A stretch of 26,128 bases of DNA from the NCBI GenBank assembly GCA_964593865.1, contig CAZQKE010000022.1, positions 1 through 26,128 on the forward strand. Reading direction: 5' to 3'. Shown piece by piece: positions 8,364 to 15,424 of the stretch. The number at the start of each line of letters is the position of its first letter. Positions within the stretch are counted from its first letter, which is position 1. The position numbers and the translations under genes are program-made. Origin of the DNA: CAZQKE01 sp964593865. GTDB taxonomy: Bacteria > Chloroflexota > Anaerolineae > JAAYZQ01. The notes beneath the pieces were generated by a model, which had not been told where the DNA came from, did no database searches, and saw only the letters and a program-made list of their open reading frames with translations.

Positions 8364-9293
8364 ATGTGCGAATGGCTGCGGTCTTTGCTATCCTGGGGGA
8401 CCGAAATTCTGGTAGCGATCCAAGCCCACAGCAGCGATCTCGTCCTTGTGATCTTTACCCTCTTTACCTTCCTGGGCGAAGAAGAATTTTACCTGTTGGC
8501 CCTCCCTTTCGTCCTGTGGTGCATCGACAAAGGGATCGGCAGCAGTCTGACCGCCGTTTCCCTCCTCTCGGTCTGGACCAATGATGCGCTGAAGTATGTC
8601 TGTGCCATCCCGCGCCCTACCGATCCCCGCCTGCACATCCCCCATCCCGCGACCACCCCTGCCTTTCCCAGCGGCCATGCCCAAAATGCAATGGTCAACT
8701 GGGGCTATGTAGCATATCGCCTCCGCAACCGCGCCTTGTGGGTTGTAGCCGTGATCGCCATCGTCGGCATCGGCCTTTCGCGCTTGGTGCTGGCCGTCCA
8801 CTATCCCCAAGATGTCATCGGCGGTTGGCTCATCGGCTTGGTCCTCTTGCTCATCTACGCCTGGGCCGAACCCAAACTGCGACCTCTCTTGACCGCCCAG
8901 GGGAAGCCGGTGCAACTGGCCCTGGCCGTTGCCGTCCCCCTTGGCCTGATCTTTCTTCATCCCGCCGATACCAACGGCGCGTACCCTGCCCCCGGTGCGG
9001 TGACGCCCATGGGGGCGTTGGCCGGGTTCTGGCTGGGGACCGCCATGGAAAATGCCCGGATACGCTTCCGGGTGGAGGGGTCATGGCGGCAACGGGGTCT
9101 CCGTCTGGTGCTGGGCCTGATGGTCGTCGCAGGGGTGTATATCGGCCTGAAACTATTGACGCCCGACGGCCTGGCCCCTCTACCGGCGGCGGGGTTGCGA
9201 TTTGTGCGCTATGCCCTCGTCGGTTGGTCGGCGGCGTTTGTCTGCCCCTGGCTGTTCGTCAAACTGCGGTTGGCAAGCCGGGCGCAAGTCTGA
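8364..9293 (+). CDS. PAP2-family membrane phosphatase
   Basis: It is an integral membrane lipid phosphatase of the PAP2 superfamily, probably dephosphorylating a lipid phosphate or pyrophosphate such as undecaprenyl pyrophosphate or phosphatidic acid. The three-part active site is complete: KYVCAIPRP (K77-P85), PSGH (102-105) and SRLVLAVHYPQD (S139, R140, H146, D150). There are about seven or eight hydrophobic segments over 309 residues, with an unusual C-terminal half of extra membrane helices after the catalytic core. The start is supported by AAGGGGGAAGG at about 8352-8362. It stands alone between the phosphatase and lyase genes. Substrate cannot be read from sequence. Confidence 0.9.
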   Translation: MCEWLRSLLSWGTEILVAIQAHSSDLVLVIFTLFTFLGEEEFYLLALPFVLWCIDKGIGSSLTAVSLLSVWTNDALKYVCAIPRPTDPRLHIPHPATTPAFPSGHAQNAMVNWGYVAYRLRNRALWVVAVIAIVGIGLSRLVLAVHYPQDVIGGWLIGLVLLLIYAWAEPKLRPLLTAQGKPVQLALAVAVPLGLIFLHPADTNGAYPAPGAVTPMGALAGFWLGTAMENARIRFRVEGSWRQRGLRLVLGLMVVAGVYIGLKLLTPDGLAPLPAAGLRFVRYALVGWSAAFVCPWLFVKLRLASRAQV

Positions 9294-9320
9294 GGGGATG
9301 ACATGTTCCTTCACCGCCGC

Positions 9321-9396
9321 AGTCGCGCAAACAGGGGCGACTTGAATCGCCCCTTGGCGGCCTGCCGGATGCGGTTTCAACTGCGATTTTCTTGCG
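9321..9396 (+). repeat. GCGGTTTCAACCGC-type intergenic repeat, copy 1
   Basis: The core GCGGTTTCAACTGC (9371-9384) is preceded by GGCGACTT (9336-9343) and a pyrimidine/GC block ending CCGGAT. Core and flank resemble copies at 22504-22620 and 24781-24860. It lies 100 bp before the start codon of the ammonia-lyase-like gene, in an otherwise empty 190-bp gap. Confidence 0.6.
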
Positions 9397-9484
9397 TCAC
9401 CGGGCCGGATACACGCGCGCATTCGTACCCGATCCGTGGACGGCCCACGATTTTCAAGGAAAAAAAGATTCTGAGGAGGGACAA

Positions 9485-11008
9485 ATGACGATCATCTTGG
9501 ACGGTTCGGGATTGACCGTTGAAAAGCTGGTGCGCATTGCCCGTTATGGGGAAAAGGTTGAGCTGGCTCCGGACGCCCTGGAGCGGATCAAGGTCTGCCG
9601 GGCCATGCTGGAGGAAAAGATCCAAGCCCACGAGATTATGTACGGTGTCAACACCGGCATCGGCGAGTTCTCCGAAGTGGTACTGACCGATGAACAGGTC
9701 AGGCAGTTCCAACGCTACCTCGTCTACAACCACGCCGCCGGGATCGGTGAGCCGGTCCCCATTGAATATGTGCGCGGGGCGATGGCAGGGCGGATCAACG
9801 TCCATGCCCACGGCAAATCGGGCTGTCGCCCGGAGATCACCCTCACCCTGGTTGAGATGCTGAACAAGGGAGTCACCCCTGTCGTTTGCCAAAAGGGTTC
9901 GGTGGGGGCCAGCGGTGACCTGGCCCCTATGTCCCAGATCGCCTTGCTGATGATGGGCGAGGGGGAAGCGTTCTACCGAGGCGAGCGGTTGCCCGGCCGT
10001 GTGGCAATGGAGCGGGCGGGGATTCCCATCCCCGGCCTTCAGGCCCGCGACGGCTTGGCGACCATCAACGGCTCCAACCTGCTGACGGCCATGAGTGCAA
10101 TTCAGCTTTACGACATGCAACGCTGGCTCAAACAAGCCGAGATCGCCTGTGCCATGACGCTGGAAGCCCTGTATGCCAACATGAAACCCTACGACGTGCG
10201 CCTGCACGAAGCACGAGGCTTCCCCGGCGCCATCCGTACCGCCCGCAACCTGAATAAGCTCATCGCCGGCAGCGACCTGGTCACGGGCAAGTTCAAGGTC
10301 AGGGTGCAGGATGCCTACTCAATGCGCTCCTCGCCCCAGGTGATCGGCGCCGCCCACGACGCCCTGGATTACGCCCAGAGTCAAGTGGAGATTGAGCTGA
10401 ACGGCGTCGGAGACAACCCCATCTTCTTCCCCGAATACAAGCTGACCCTGACGGGGGCCAACTTTCAGGGCACGCCGGTCAGCCTGCCGATGGACATGGC
10501 CGGAGCAGCAATCACGATGGTTTGTGTCCTTTCGGAACGGCGTTTCAACCGGCTGACCAATCCCGCCTTGAGCGTGGGCCTGCCGCCCTTCCTGACGCGG
10601 GGGGCGGGTATGATGTCGGGCATGATGCTCAGCCAGTACACCGCCGACATGCTCATCGTAGAACAGCGCATCCTTTCCATGCCGGCCAGCATCCAGTCCA
10701 TCCCTGCTGCTGCCGACCAGGAAGACTTTGTCTCAATGGGGATGAATACGGCCCTTAAAAACCACCAGATCTTGGATAACGCCTACGGCGTGCTGGGGAT
10801 TGAGTTCATGGGTGCGGCCCAAGCCCTGGACCTGCGCGATTTCACGCCGGGCAAAGGGGTGCAAGCCGCCCATCGGGTGATCCGCCGCCACGTTGAGTTT
10901 CTTGACGAAGACCGTCCCCTTTACGACGATCACAACACGATGAAAGCGTTGGTCCAATCGTGTGAGATCCTGGAAGCAGTGGAAGAAGCGGTTGGCCCGC
11001 TGGAATAA
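9485..11008 (+). CDS. Histidine ammonia-lyase-like MIO enzyme (HAL/PAL/TAL family)
   Basis: Enzymes of this family remove ammonia from histidine or aromatic amino acids using the autocatalytic MIO cofactor. The Ala-Ser-Gly triad is at 142-144 in GSVGASGDLAPM. The 507-residue numbering matches Pseudomonas HutH closely: Y53, H83, N195 and E413 (E414 in HutH) are present, with Tyr278/Arg281 near the carboxylate site. H83 and the Glu favour a histidine-like substrate. However, residue 82 is Asn where HutH has Ser, and the HutH signature QEDHVSM reads QEDFVSM. No hutU, hutI or hutG is nearby; an FAD oxidoreductase follows by 21 bp. ATG 9485 was chosen for GAGGAGGGAC at about 9473-9482 rather than the upstream frame opening at 9392. 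Confidence 0.88.
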   Translation: MTIILDGSGLTVEKLVRIARYGEKVELAPDALERIKVCRAMLEEKIQAHEIMYGVNTGIGEFSEVVLTDEQVRQFQRYLVYNHAAGIGEPVPIEYVRGAMAGRINVHAHGKSGCRPEITLTLVEMLNKGVTPVVCQKGSVGASGDLAPMSQIALLMMGEGEAFYRGERLPGRVAMERAGIPIPGLQARDGLATINGSNLLTAMSAIQLYDMQRWLKQAEIACAMTLEALYANMKPYDVRLHEARGFPGAIRTARNLNKLIAGSDLVTGKFKVRVQDAYSMRSSPQVIGAAHDALDYAQSQVEIELNGVGDNPIFFPEYKLTLTGANFQGTPVSLPMDMAGAAITMVCVLSERRFNRLTNPALSVGLPPFLTRGAGMMSGMMLSQYTADMLIVEQRILSMPASIQSIPAAADQEDFVSMGMNTALKNHQILDNAYGVLGIEFMGAAQALDLRDFTPGKGVQAAHRVIRRHVEFLDEDRPLYDDHNTMKALVQSCEILEAVEEAVGPLE

Positions 11009-11029
11009 TCAACCTTCCGGAGGAGCGAA

Positions 11030-12208
11030 ATGGCAGAAACGTTTGACGTCATCATCATCGGGGCCGGGATCATGGGCTGTTGCAGTGCTTTTGAGCTGGC
11101 CCGGCGGGGCTTGAAGGTCGCCTTGTTGGATAAAGGAACCATCGGTGCGGGGCCAAGCGGTGAGTCCTCGGCCATCATTCGCCAGCACTATTCCAACGAA
11201 CTGACGGCCCGCATGGCCCACTATAGCCTGGGCATCTTTCAGAATTTTGCCGAGATCGTGGGCGGGGAATGCGGTTTTCGTCCGGTGGGATTCGTCGTCC
11301 TGGTCGCCGCCGAGGATCAAGAGGGCTTGGAAGCCAACATGGCCCTGCAGCGGCGCGTGGGCATCCGCACCGAGCGCATTTCCCCCGAAGCGCTGCGGGA
11401 GCTGATGCCCGGCCTCCACACGGAGGACCTGGTGGCCGCCTGCTATGAACCGGATAGCGGTTACGCCGATCCCTACTTGACGGTCACGTCCTATGCCCAA
11501 GCTGCCCGGCGGCTGGGCGTGCAGGTGATGCAAGAGACCCTTGTCACCGGCATTCGCTTGGTCAACCACCGCGTCGTGGGTGTGGAAACCGCCCAAGGGA
11601 CCCTTCTGGATGCTCCCTGTGTGCTCAACGCTGCCGGTTCCTGGGGGGCGCGGGTGGGTAGCCTGGCCGGGATAGGCTTGCCCATCCATGCTTGCCGGGT
11701 GCAGGTGGCCTTCTTCCGTCGCCCGCCGGGCCATGAGGCCGAACACCCCGTCGTGGGTGATTTTATCCATGCCACCTACTTTCGGCCGGAGACGGGCGGC
11801 CTGACCCTCACCGGCCTGATAGACCCTGCCGAGGCGCGGGCCATCGTCAACCCGGACCATTACAACAAGGGGGTGGATTCCGACTTTGTGTTTGACATCG
11901 GAGAACGGTTGATCCGCCGCTACCCTGCCCTGGAGGATGGGGAGAGCACCGGCGGTTATGCCTCCCTTTACGGCATTACACCCGATTGGCATCCGGTAGT
12001 GGATGAGGTGCCGCCGGGCAGCGGCCTGTATGTCTGCGCCGGGTTCAGCGGCCACGGGTTCAAACTGGGGCCGGCGGTGGGTCTCATGGTCGCCGACCTA
12101 ATCCAGGGTGTCTCCGAGCCGACCTTTGATCACCACCTGTTCCGCTATGACCGCTTCGCCGAAGGTGAGCCGGTGCGCGGGCAGTATGAGTACAGCATCG
12201 TCGGCTGA
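11030..12208 (+). CDS. FAD-dependent oxidoreductase, sarcosine oxidase beta/DadA-like
   Basis: It belongs to the D-amino acid oxidase (DAO) fold family, which oxidises primary or secondary amines using FAD. The dinucleotide-binding GAGIMG motif is at residues 11-16, with the acidic end of the second strand (LLDK) following. The block SGESSAIIRQHY resembles the FAD-proximal motif of sarcosine/dimethylglycine oxidases. Near the C-terminus, GLYVCAGFSGHGFKLGPAVG is the family's second FAD-binding motif. It has 392 residues, no signal peptide and no membrane segment. The start has a strong GGAGGAG at about 11019-11025. It is 21 bp after the lyase gene and probably in one operon with it, suggesting related amino acid substrates. 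Substrate is unknown. Confidence 0.89.
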   Translation: MAETFDVIIIGAGIMGCCSAFELARRGLKVALLDKGTIGAGPSGESSAIIRQHYSNELTARMAHYSLGIFQNFAEIVGGECGFRPVGFVVLVAAEDQEGLEANMALQRRVGIRTERISPEALRELMPGLHTEDLVAACYEPDSGYADPYLTVTSYAQAARRLGVQVMQETLVTGIRLVNHRVVGVETAQGTLLDAPCVLNAAGSWGARVGSLAGIGLPIHACRVQVAFFRRPPGHEAEHPVVGDFIHATYFRPETGGLTLTGLIDPAEARAIVNPDHYNKGVDSDFVFDIGERLIRRYPALEDGESTGGYASLYGITPDWHPVVDEVPPGSGLYVCAGFSGHGFKLGPAVGLMVADLIQGVSEPTFDHHLFRYDRFAEGEPVRGQYEYSIVG

Positions 12209-12248
12209 TCGGCACGATGCTTTTGGGGCAAACCCATATACCGGCCTC

Positions 12249-12316
12249 TGCCGCAGAGACCGCCGCGTGACGGGAGTTTGCGCCGTTTCCCCCGCGCCCT
12301 CGGCGTCTCTGCGGCA
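12249..12316. repeat. Long inverted repeat between convergent genes, probable two-way terminator
   Basis: TGCCGCAGAGAC (12249-12260) pairs perfectly with 12305-12316, and partial pairing continues inward (CGCCG / CTCGGCG). It sits in the 146-bp gap between the plus-strand oxidoreductase and the minus-strand flippase-like gene, an ideal place for a bidirectional transcript end. Arm sequence is shared with 20750-20817. Confidence 0.65.
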
Positions 12317-12354
12317 AGGCTGCCCCTGCCCGGAACGGTAAACGTCCGGGCCTG

Positions 12355-13374
12355 CTATCCCTCTTGGGGCGGGTGGGGTTCTTCCGCCCGCAACACCTGG
12401 GAGGCTTGGCCGAGTTCGGACCAGCTCAAGCTGCGCCAGGCATAATAGCCTCCCAGGGCGGTGATGGGCAGCCACAAGGCTGCGTGGAGCACCAACGTAT
12501 ACGCCCCGGCGATCTCCGGGTCCACGCCGAAGGCGGAAAGGATTTTGATTCCCGGTGTGTCAAAAGTGCCGATGTACCCCGGCGCAGAGGGGATGGTGGT
12601 GAACAGGTTGACGACACCGTTCATCAGCATCAGAACAAAGAAGGAAACTTCAAAATCAAAGGCGTGCATCACGAACCAATACTTGCCCGTTTCGGCCAAC
12701 CAGACTACCAGCGACGTGATAAAGATCATGGCCACATCGCGCCCGCTTCGCAGGAAATACAGCCCCCCCAGGAAACGGTCGGCAATGCCGCGCAGTGGCT
12801 CGCGGAAGCGGACCGGGACCAAGTGATCTATCCCCCAGTTGTAGACCGCCTGGGCACGGCGGGGAGACGCAGCAATGACGAAAAAGACGGCCAGCGCACC
12901 GAAAAAGAGCAGACTGAAAAAGATAACAAAGGTGCGCCAATCGGCGGGCACATGGGGAGCCAAAGGCAAGCCGATGAACACAAAGAGCAGCATCGTCACG
13001 CCGTCAAAGATGCGCTCAACCAGGATCGTTGCCAGACTCGCGCTGATGCTGACCTCCTCTTCCCGTTTGAGTACATAGGCCCGCAGCAGCTCGCCGATGC
13101 GGGCCGGATAGATGTTGTTGCCCATGTAACCGATGCAAACGATGGGGAACAATCTCCGCAGCGGGATCGGCTTGAGAGCGCGGAGCATATAGTGCCAGCG
13201 CCAGGTTCTGGCCCAGACGCCAAAGAAATAGATGGCTACTCCCGGTAGCAACCACCAATAGCGGGCACGGCGGATATGAAACCACACCAGACCCAGTTCA
13301 AGCCCCTGGAGGGCAAAATACAAAAAGGCCGCGCTGATGCCCAGGCCCAACCAAAATTGCCAGCGTTTGAGCAT
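12355..13374 (-). CDS. Lysylphosphatidylglycerol synthase TM-family / flippase-like membrane protein
   Basis: The 339-residue polytopic membrane protein (about 7-8 hydrophobic segments) carries the hallmarks of the UPF0104/LPG-synthase transmembrane family: R-W near an early loop (ARTWRWHYMLRAL), the block GYMGNNIYPARIGELLRAYVLKREE, and a late APGYIGTFDTPG segment. Relatives include the flippase domain of MprF and several glycolipid-associated proteins. There is no aminoacyltransferase domain here. Start 13374 (MLKRWQF) was chosen because GGGAGAAG precedes it; a start at 13428 would add 18 residues without a good ribosome site. It lies 56 bp after the NBR1-type gene on the same strand, so the two may be co-transcribed. 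The transported lipid is unknown. Confidence 0.86.
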   Translation of the reverse strand: MLKRWQFWLGLGISAAFLYFALQGLELGLVWFHIRRARYWWLLPGVAIYFFGVWARTWRWHYMLRALKPIPLRRLFPIVCIGYMGNNIYPARIGELLRAYVLKREEEVSISASLATILVERIFDGVTMLLFVFIGLPLAPHVPADWRTFVIFFSLLFFGALAVFFVIAASPRRAQAVYNWGIDHLVPVRFREPLRGIADRFLGGLYFLRSGRDVAMIFITSLVVWLAETGKYWFVMHAFDFEVSFFVLMLMNGVVNLFTTIPSAPGYIGTFDTPGIKILSAFGVDPEIAGAYTLVLHAALWLPITALGGYYAWRSLSWSELGQASQVLRAEEPHPPQEG

Positions 13375-13430
13375 TCGTCTTCTCCCGATGATGGGTATCG
13401 TACCCCTGTAGCGGCGTGGAGCAGACACGC

Positions 13431-15104
13431 CTAGCGGTACGGTTCGGCAGTAGGCCGATCCGGCTGCAGGATGCGCACCCGCACCCGCACCGGCTCCGAT
13501 TCTTGGCCTGTCGCGTCGCGGGCGGTGGCGATCAGCGTCAGGGCATCATCCTTTCCCCTGGGCAGGGTGATGACCCATGAGCCACGGCATTTCGCCTCCC
13601 GGCAGGTGAACACCCGCCCCGTGTCCAGAATGGGGTCGCCCGTCTCCTCCCCTCGGATGTGGACCTGGGCTATCTGCTGGTCATCACCGGCCCGGAAGGT
13701 GACGGTCAGAACCTCCCCGGCGGCAGCTTGGGTTGGCGTCACCGTCAAAGTGATGACCGGCAAAGCGTCCACAGGCGCACAGGGCGGCAACGTGATCTCG
13801 GCCATCTCGCTCATGTCGGATGCACCGGCGGCGTTAAAGGCCACGACGGTATAGCGGTAAGTGTTGCCACAGGCAACGTTGCCGTCCACAAAGGTTTGGG
13901 CGTCGGCCGGGGCCAGACCGATGCTGGCCGCTACGTCTTGGCGGTAGATGCGGAAGGCATCTTCGTCGTCGGAACGGTCGGTCCAAGTCAAGCGCACGGC
14001 GTCTCCCGTCTCGGTCAACACGGCCCGGAGGTCGGTAGGCGCGGCAGGTGGACGGCTGCGTCGGGCTTGGGCTTCCACCACAATATCCAGTGTCAAAGGA
14101 GGGCCGAAAAAGGTCCCATCAGGTGCCTGTAACTGCCAGACGCTGACGTAGCGACCGGCCTGCACCGGCGCCCAAAAGGTCACGGCCAGGTCCACGGAGG
14201 CCCCTGCTGCGCAAGGGGGCGCGGGCACGGCACCGGGTGCACCCAACTGCTCCCCTTCAACCAGAACCAACTCATACCCCGTCCCCCAAGCGCATGTCCC
14301 GCTGTTGCTCACCTGCCACACCTTTTCCAGGCGTGCGCCGGGGGCAAAGGCCGTGCCGGGCGGAATGGTGACATCGGCCAAAAAGGTTGCATCGGGAGTG
14401 CAAGGCGGCGCACTTCGGGCCGGGGTCGCCTGCAGGGTGATGGCCGTTGCTCCCAAAACGCGCCCCATGATTGAGCGGACGACCACCCGCAAGGAGTGTT
14501 CCCCGGCCACCTGAGGCCGCCAGGGCAGCGAAAGGGGCAACGACGCCTGACCGGGTTGCAGGTCGGGGGATAAAGGACGGCTGTCCACCAGCCGATCATC
14601 CACGTATAGCTCCACCGATGCCGCCCGCCAAAGGTTCACCCCGCCCCCCAACATAGCCTCAATGCCGATCTCCTGCCCCAGCGGCACTTGGCTCCCGTCG
14701 GCGGGGGAAACGATGGTCACCTGCAGGGGGAAAGGCGGCGTGGGCAATGCCGCAACGGGAGGCCACAGCCCCGGTGGCCAGCGCAGCCAGGCCAAAATCC
14801 CTACGATCCCGACGGCAATGACCAGGACCATGGCCAAGGCCACCGGTCGCCCGACCCATCGCCTTCGCCGCCGAGTATGGGCGGCATGGACAACGGGGCG
14901 CAGGTGGGGGTCATCGGCCCGCCAGCCGTCGCCTCGGTTGCAGTACCACCGACCATCGTCGGCGTCCAGCATCCAGAACGCGCCTTCCTCGTCTCGCAGC
15001 AACAGTTTGGCTACTTCGACGCGAAAGGTCGCCGTATCCAGTTCGCCGCCTTTGTGCAGTGACTGCAATTCCCGGAAACGACGCTCGGCTTGTTCAAAAT
15101 CCAT
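13431..15104 (-). CDS. Membrane-anchored multi-Ig protein with NBR1-type (FW) domain and FnIII domain
   Basis: This 557-residue protein has a cytosolic N-terminus of about 85 residues that includes a compact W/D-rich module (WMLDADDGRWYCNRGDGW). One membrane helix follows a basic HTRRRRR stretch (about 96-120). The outer part holds an Ig-like domain (VTIVSPADGSQVPLG onward), an NBR1-like Ig domain with the characteristic tryptophans (KVWQVSNSGTCAWG, FWAPVQAGRYVSVWQL), a fibronectin type III domain (about 390-480), and a final Ig-like domain. NBR1-type domains outside eukaryotes are a recurrent feature of Chloroflexota envelope proteins. Start 15104 is set by a promoter whose -10 ends 7 nt upstream; longer frames up to 15449 would run through the tRNA gene. 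The role is likely binding or envelope-related, with no enzymatic motif seen. Confidence 0.87.
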   Translation of the reverse strand: MDFEQAERRFRELQSLHKGGELDTATFRVEVAKLLLRDEEGAFWMLDADDGRWYCNRGDGWRADDPHLRPVVHAAHTRRRRRWVGRPVALAMVLVIAVGIVGILAWLRWPPGLWPPVAALPTPPFPLQVTIVSPADGSQVPLGQEIGIEAMLGGGVNLWRAASVELYVDDRLVDSRPLSPDLQPGQASLPLSLPWRPQVAGEHSLRVVVRSIMGRVLGATAITLQATPARSAPPCTPDATFLADVTIPPGTAFAPGARLEKVWQVSNSGTCAWGTGYELVLVEGEQLGAPGAVPAPPCAAGASVDLAVTFWAPVQAGRYVSVWQLQAPDGTFFGPPLTLDIVVEAQARRSRPPAAPTDLRAVLTETGDAVRLTWTDRSDDEDAFRIYRQDVAASIGLAPADAQTFVDGNVACGNTYRYTVVAFNAAGASDMSEMAEITLPPCAPVDALPVITLTVTPTQAAAGEVLTVTFRAGDDQQIAQVHIRGEETGDPILDTGRVFTCREAKCRGSWVITLPRGKDDALTLIATARDATGQESEPVRVRVRILQPDRPTAEPYR

Positions 15105-15111
15105 ATGCGAT

Positions 15112-15140
15112 ATTGTACCACGAGTGGGGTGGGGGAGCAA
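15112..15140 (-). promoter_or_regulatory. Promoter giving a leaderless mRNA for the NBR1-type gene
   Basis: On the minus strand TTGCTC (15140-15135) and TACAAT (15117-15112) are 17 bp apart. Standard start-site distance places transcription initiation at about 15105-15104, which is the A of the ATG or one base before it. There is no Shine-Dalgarno between the -10 and the ATG. Confidence 0.6.
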
Positions 15141-15183
15141 AACCCGAAGCAGATGCCCGCTTCGTACATCGGACTTGGTGCGT

Positions 15184-15212
15184 TTGCCAAACCGCCCGCT
15201 TTGTGCTACAAT
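15184..15212 (+). promoter_or_regulatory. Promoter of the tRNA-Arg gene
   Basis: TTGCCA at 15184-15189 and TACAAT at 15207-15212 are separated by 17 bp. The tRNA 5' end (15225) is 13 bp after the -10 element, so the pre-tRNA leader would be only a few bases. It is divergent from the promoter at 15112-15140. Confidence 0.7.
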
Positions 15213-15224
15213 GTCCCCTGTCAG

Positions 15225-15296
15225 GCCCCCGTAGCTCAGTGGATAGAGCGGCGGCCTCCGGAGCCGTGCGCGGGCGTTCGAGTCGCCCCGGGGGTA
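15225..15296 (+). tRNA. tRNA-Arg (anticodon CCG)
   Basis: A full cloverleaf can be drawn. The acceptor stem GCCCCCG pairs with CGGGGGT (15289-15295, one G-U pair). The D arm is GCTC/GAGC and the anticodon stem is GCGGC/GCCGT. The loop CTCCGGA has anticodon CCG at 15258-15260, reading CGG. The variable loop has 4 nt, and the T arm is GGGCG-TTCGAGT-CGCCC. The discriminator base is A at 15296. The CCA end is not encoded. There is no intron. The preceding promoter is close to consensus. Confidence 0.95.
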
Positions 15297-15317
15297 CTCT
15301 AGCCAAGTACACAGAGG

Positions 15318-15339
15318 CCGGGGAGCCTTGCATCCCCGG
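15318..15339 (+). terminator. GC-rich hairpin downstream of tRNA-Arg
   Basis: CCGGGGA (15318-15324) pairs with TCCCCGG (15333-15339) around an 8-nt loop, 21 bp after the tRNA. No T-run follows, so it may be a processing or transcript-end structure rather than a classical terminator. Confidence 0.4.
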
Positions 15340-15352
15340 TCCGCAGAGAACA

Positions 15353-15386
15353 CCTGTTGAGTCCGCTCTTTGCAGCGGCCAACAGG
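15353..15386 (+). promoter_or_regulatory. Two-part inverted repeat before the MalT-like gene
   Basis: CCTGTTG (15353-15359) pairs with CAACAGG (15380-15386), and inside it CCGCT (15363-15367) pairs with AGCGG (15374-15378). TTGTCTTTGT follows immediately. The structure could be the true terminator of the tRNA transcript, or an operator or leader hairpin for the regulator gene that starts 38 bp later. Confidence 0.45.
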
Positions 15387-15424
15387 TTGTCTTTGTCCCC
15401 AAAGAAATTCCGTGTGCCGGGTAA

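Noticed and set aside
9485..12208. A histidine utilisation (hut) operon
   Set aside because: Only a HutH-like enzyme is present. The neighbour is an FAD oxidoreductase and no other hut gene is in the window.
12364..13248. Plus-strand open frame of 294 codons opposite the flippase-like gene
   Set aside because: Its translation is polar and without domain pattern, whereas the minus strand encodes a clear membrane protein; it is an antisense shadow.
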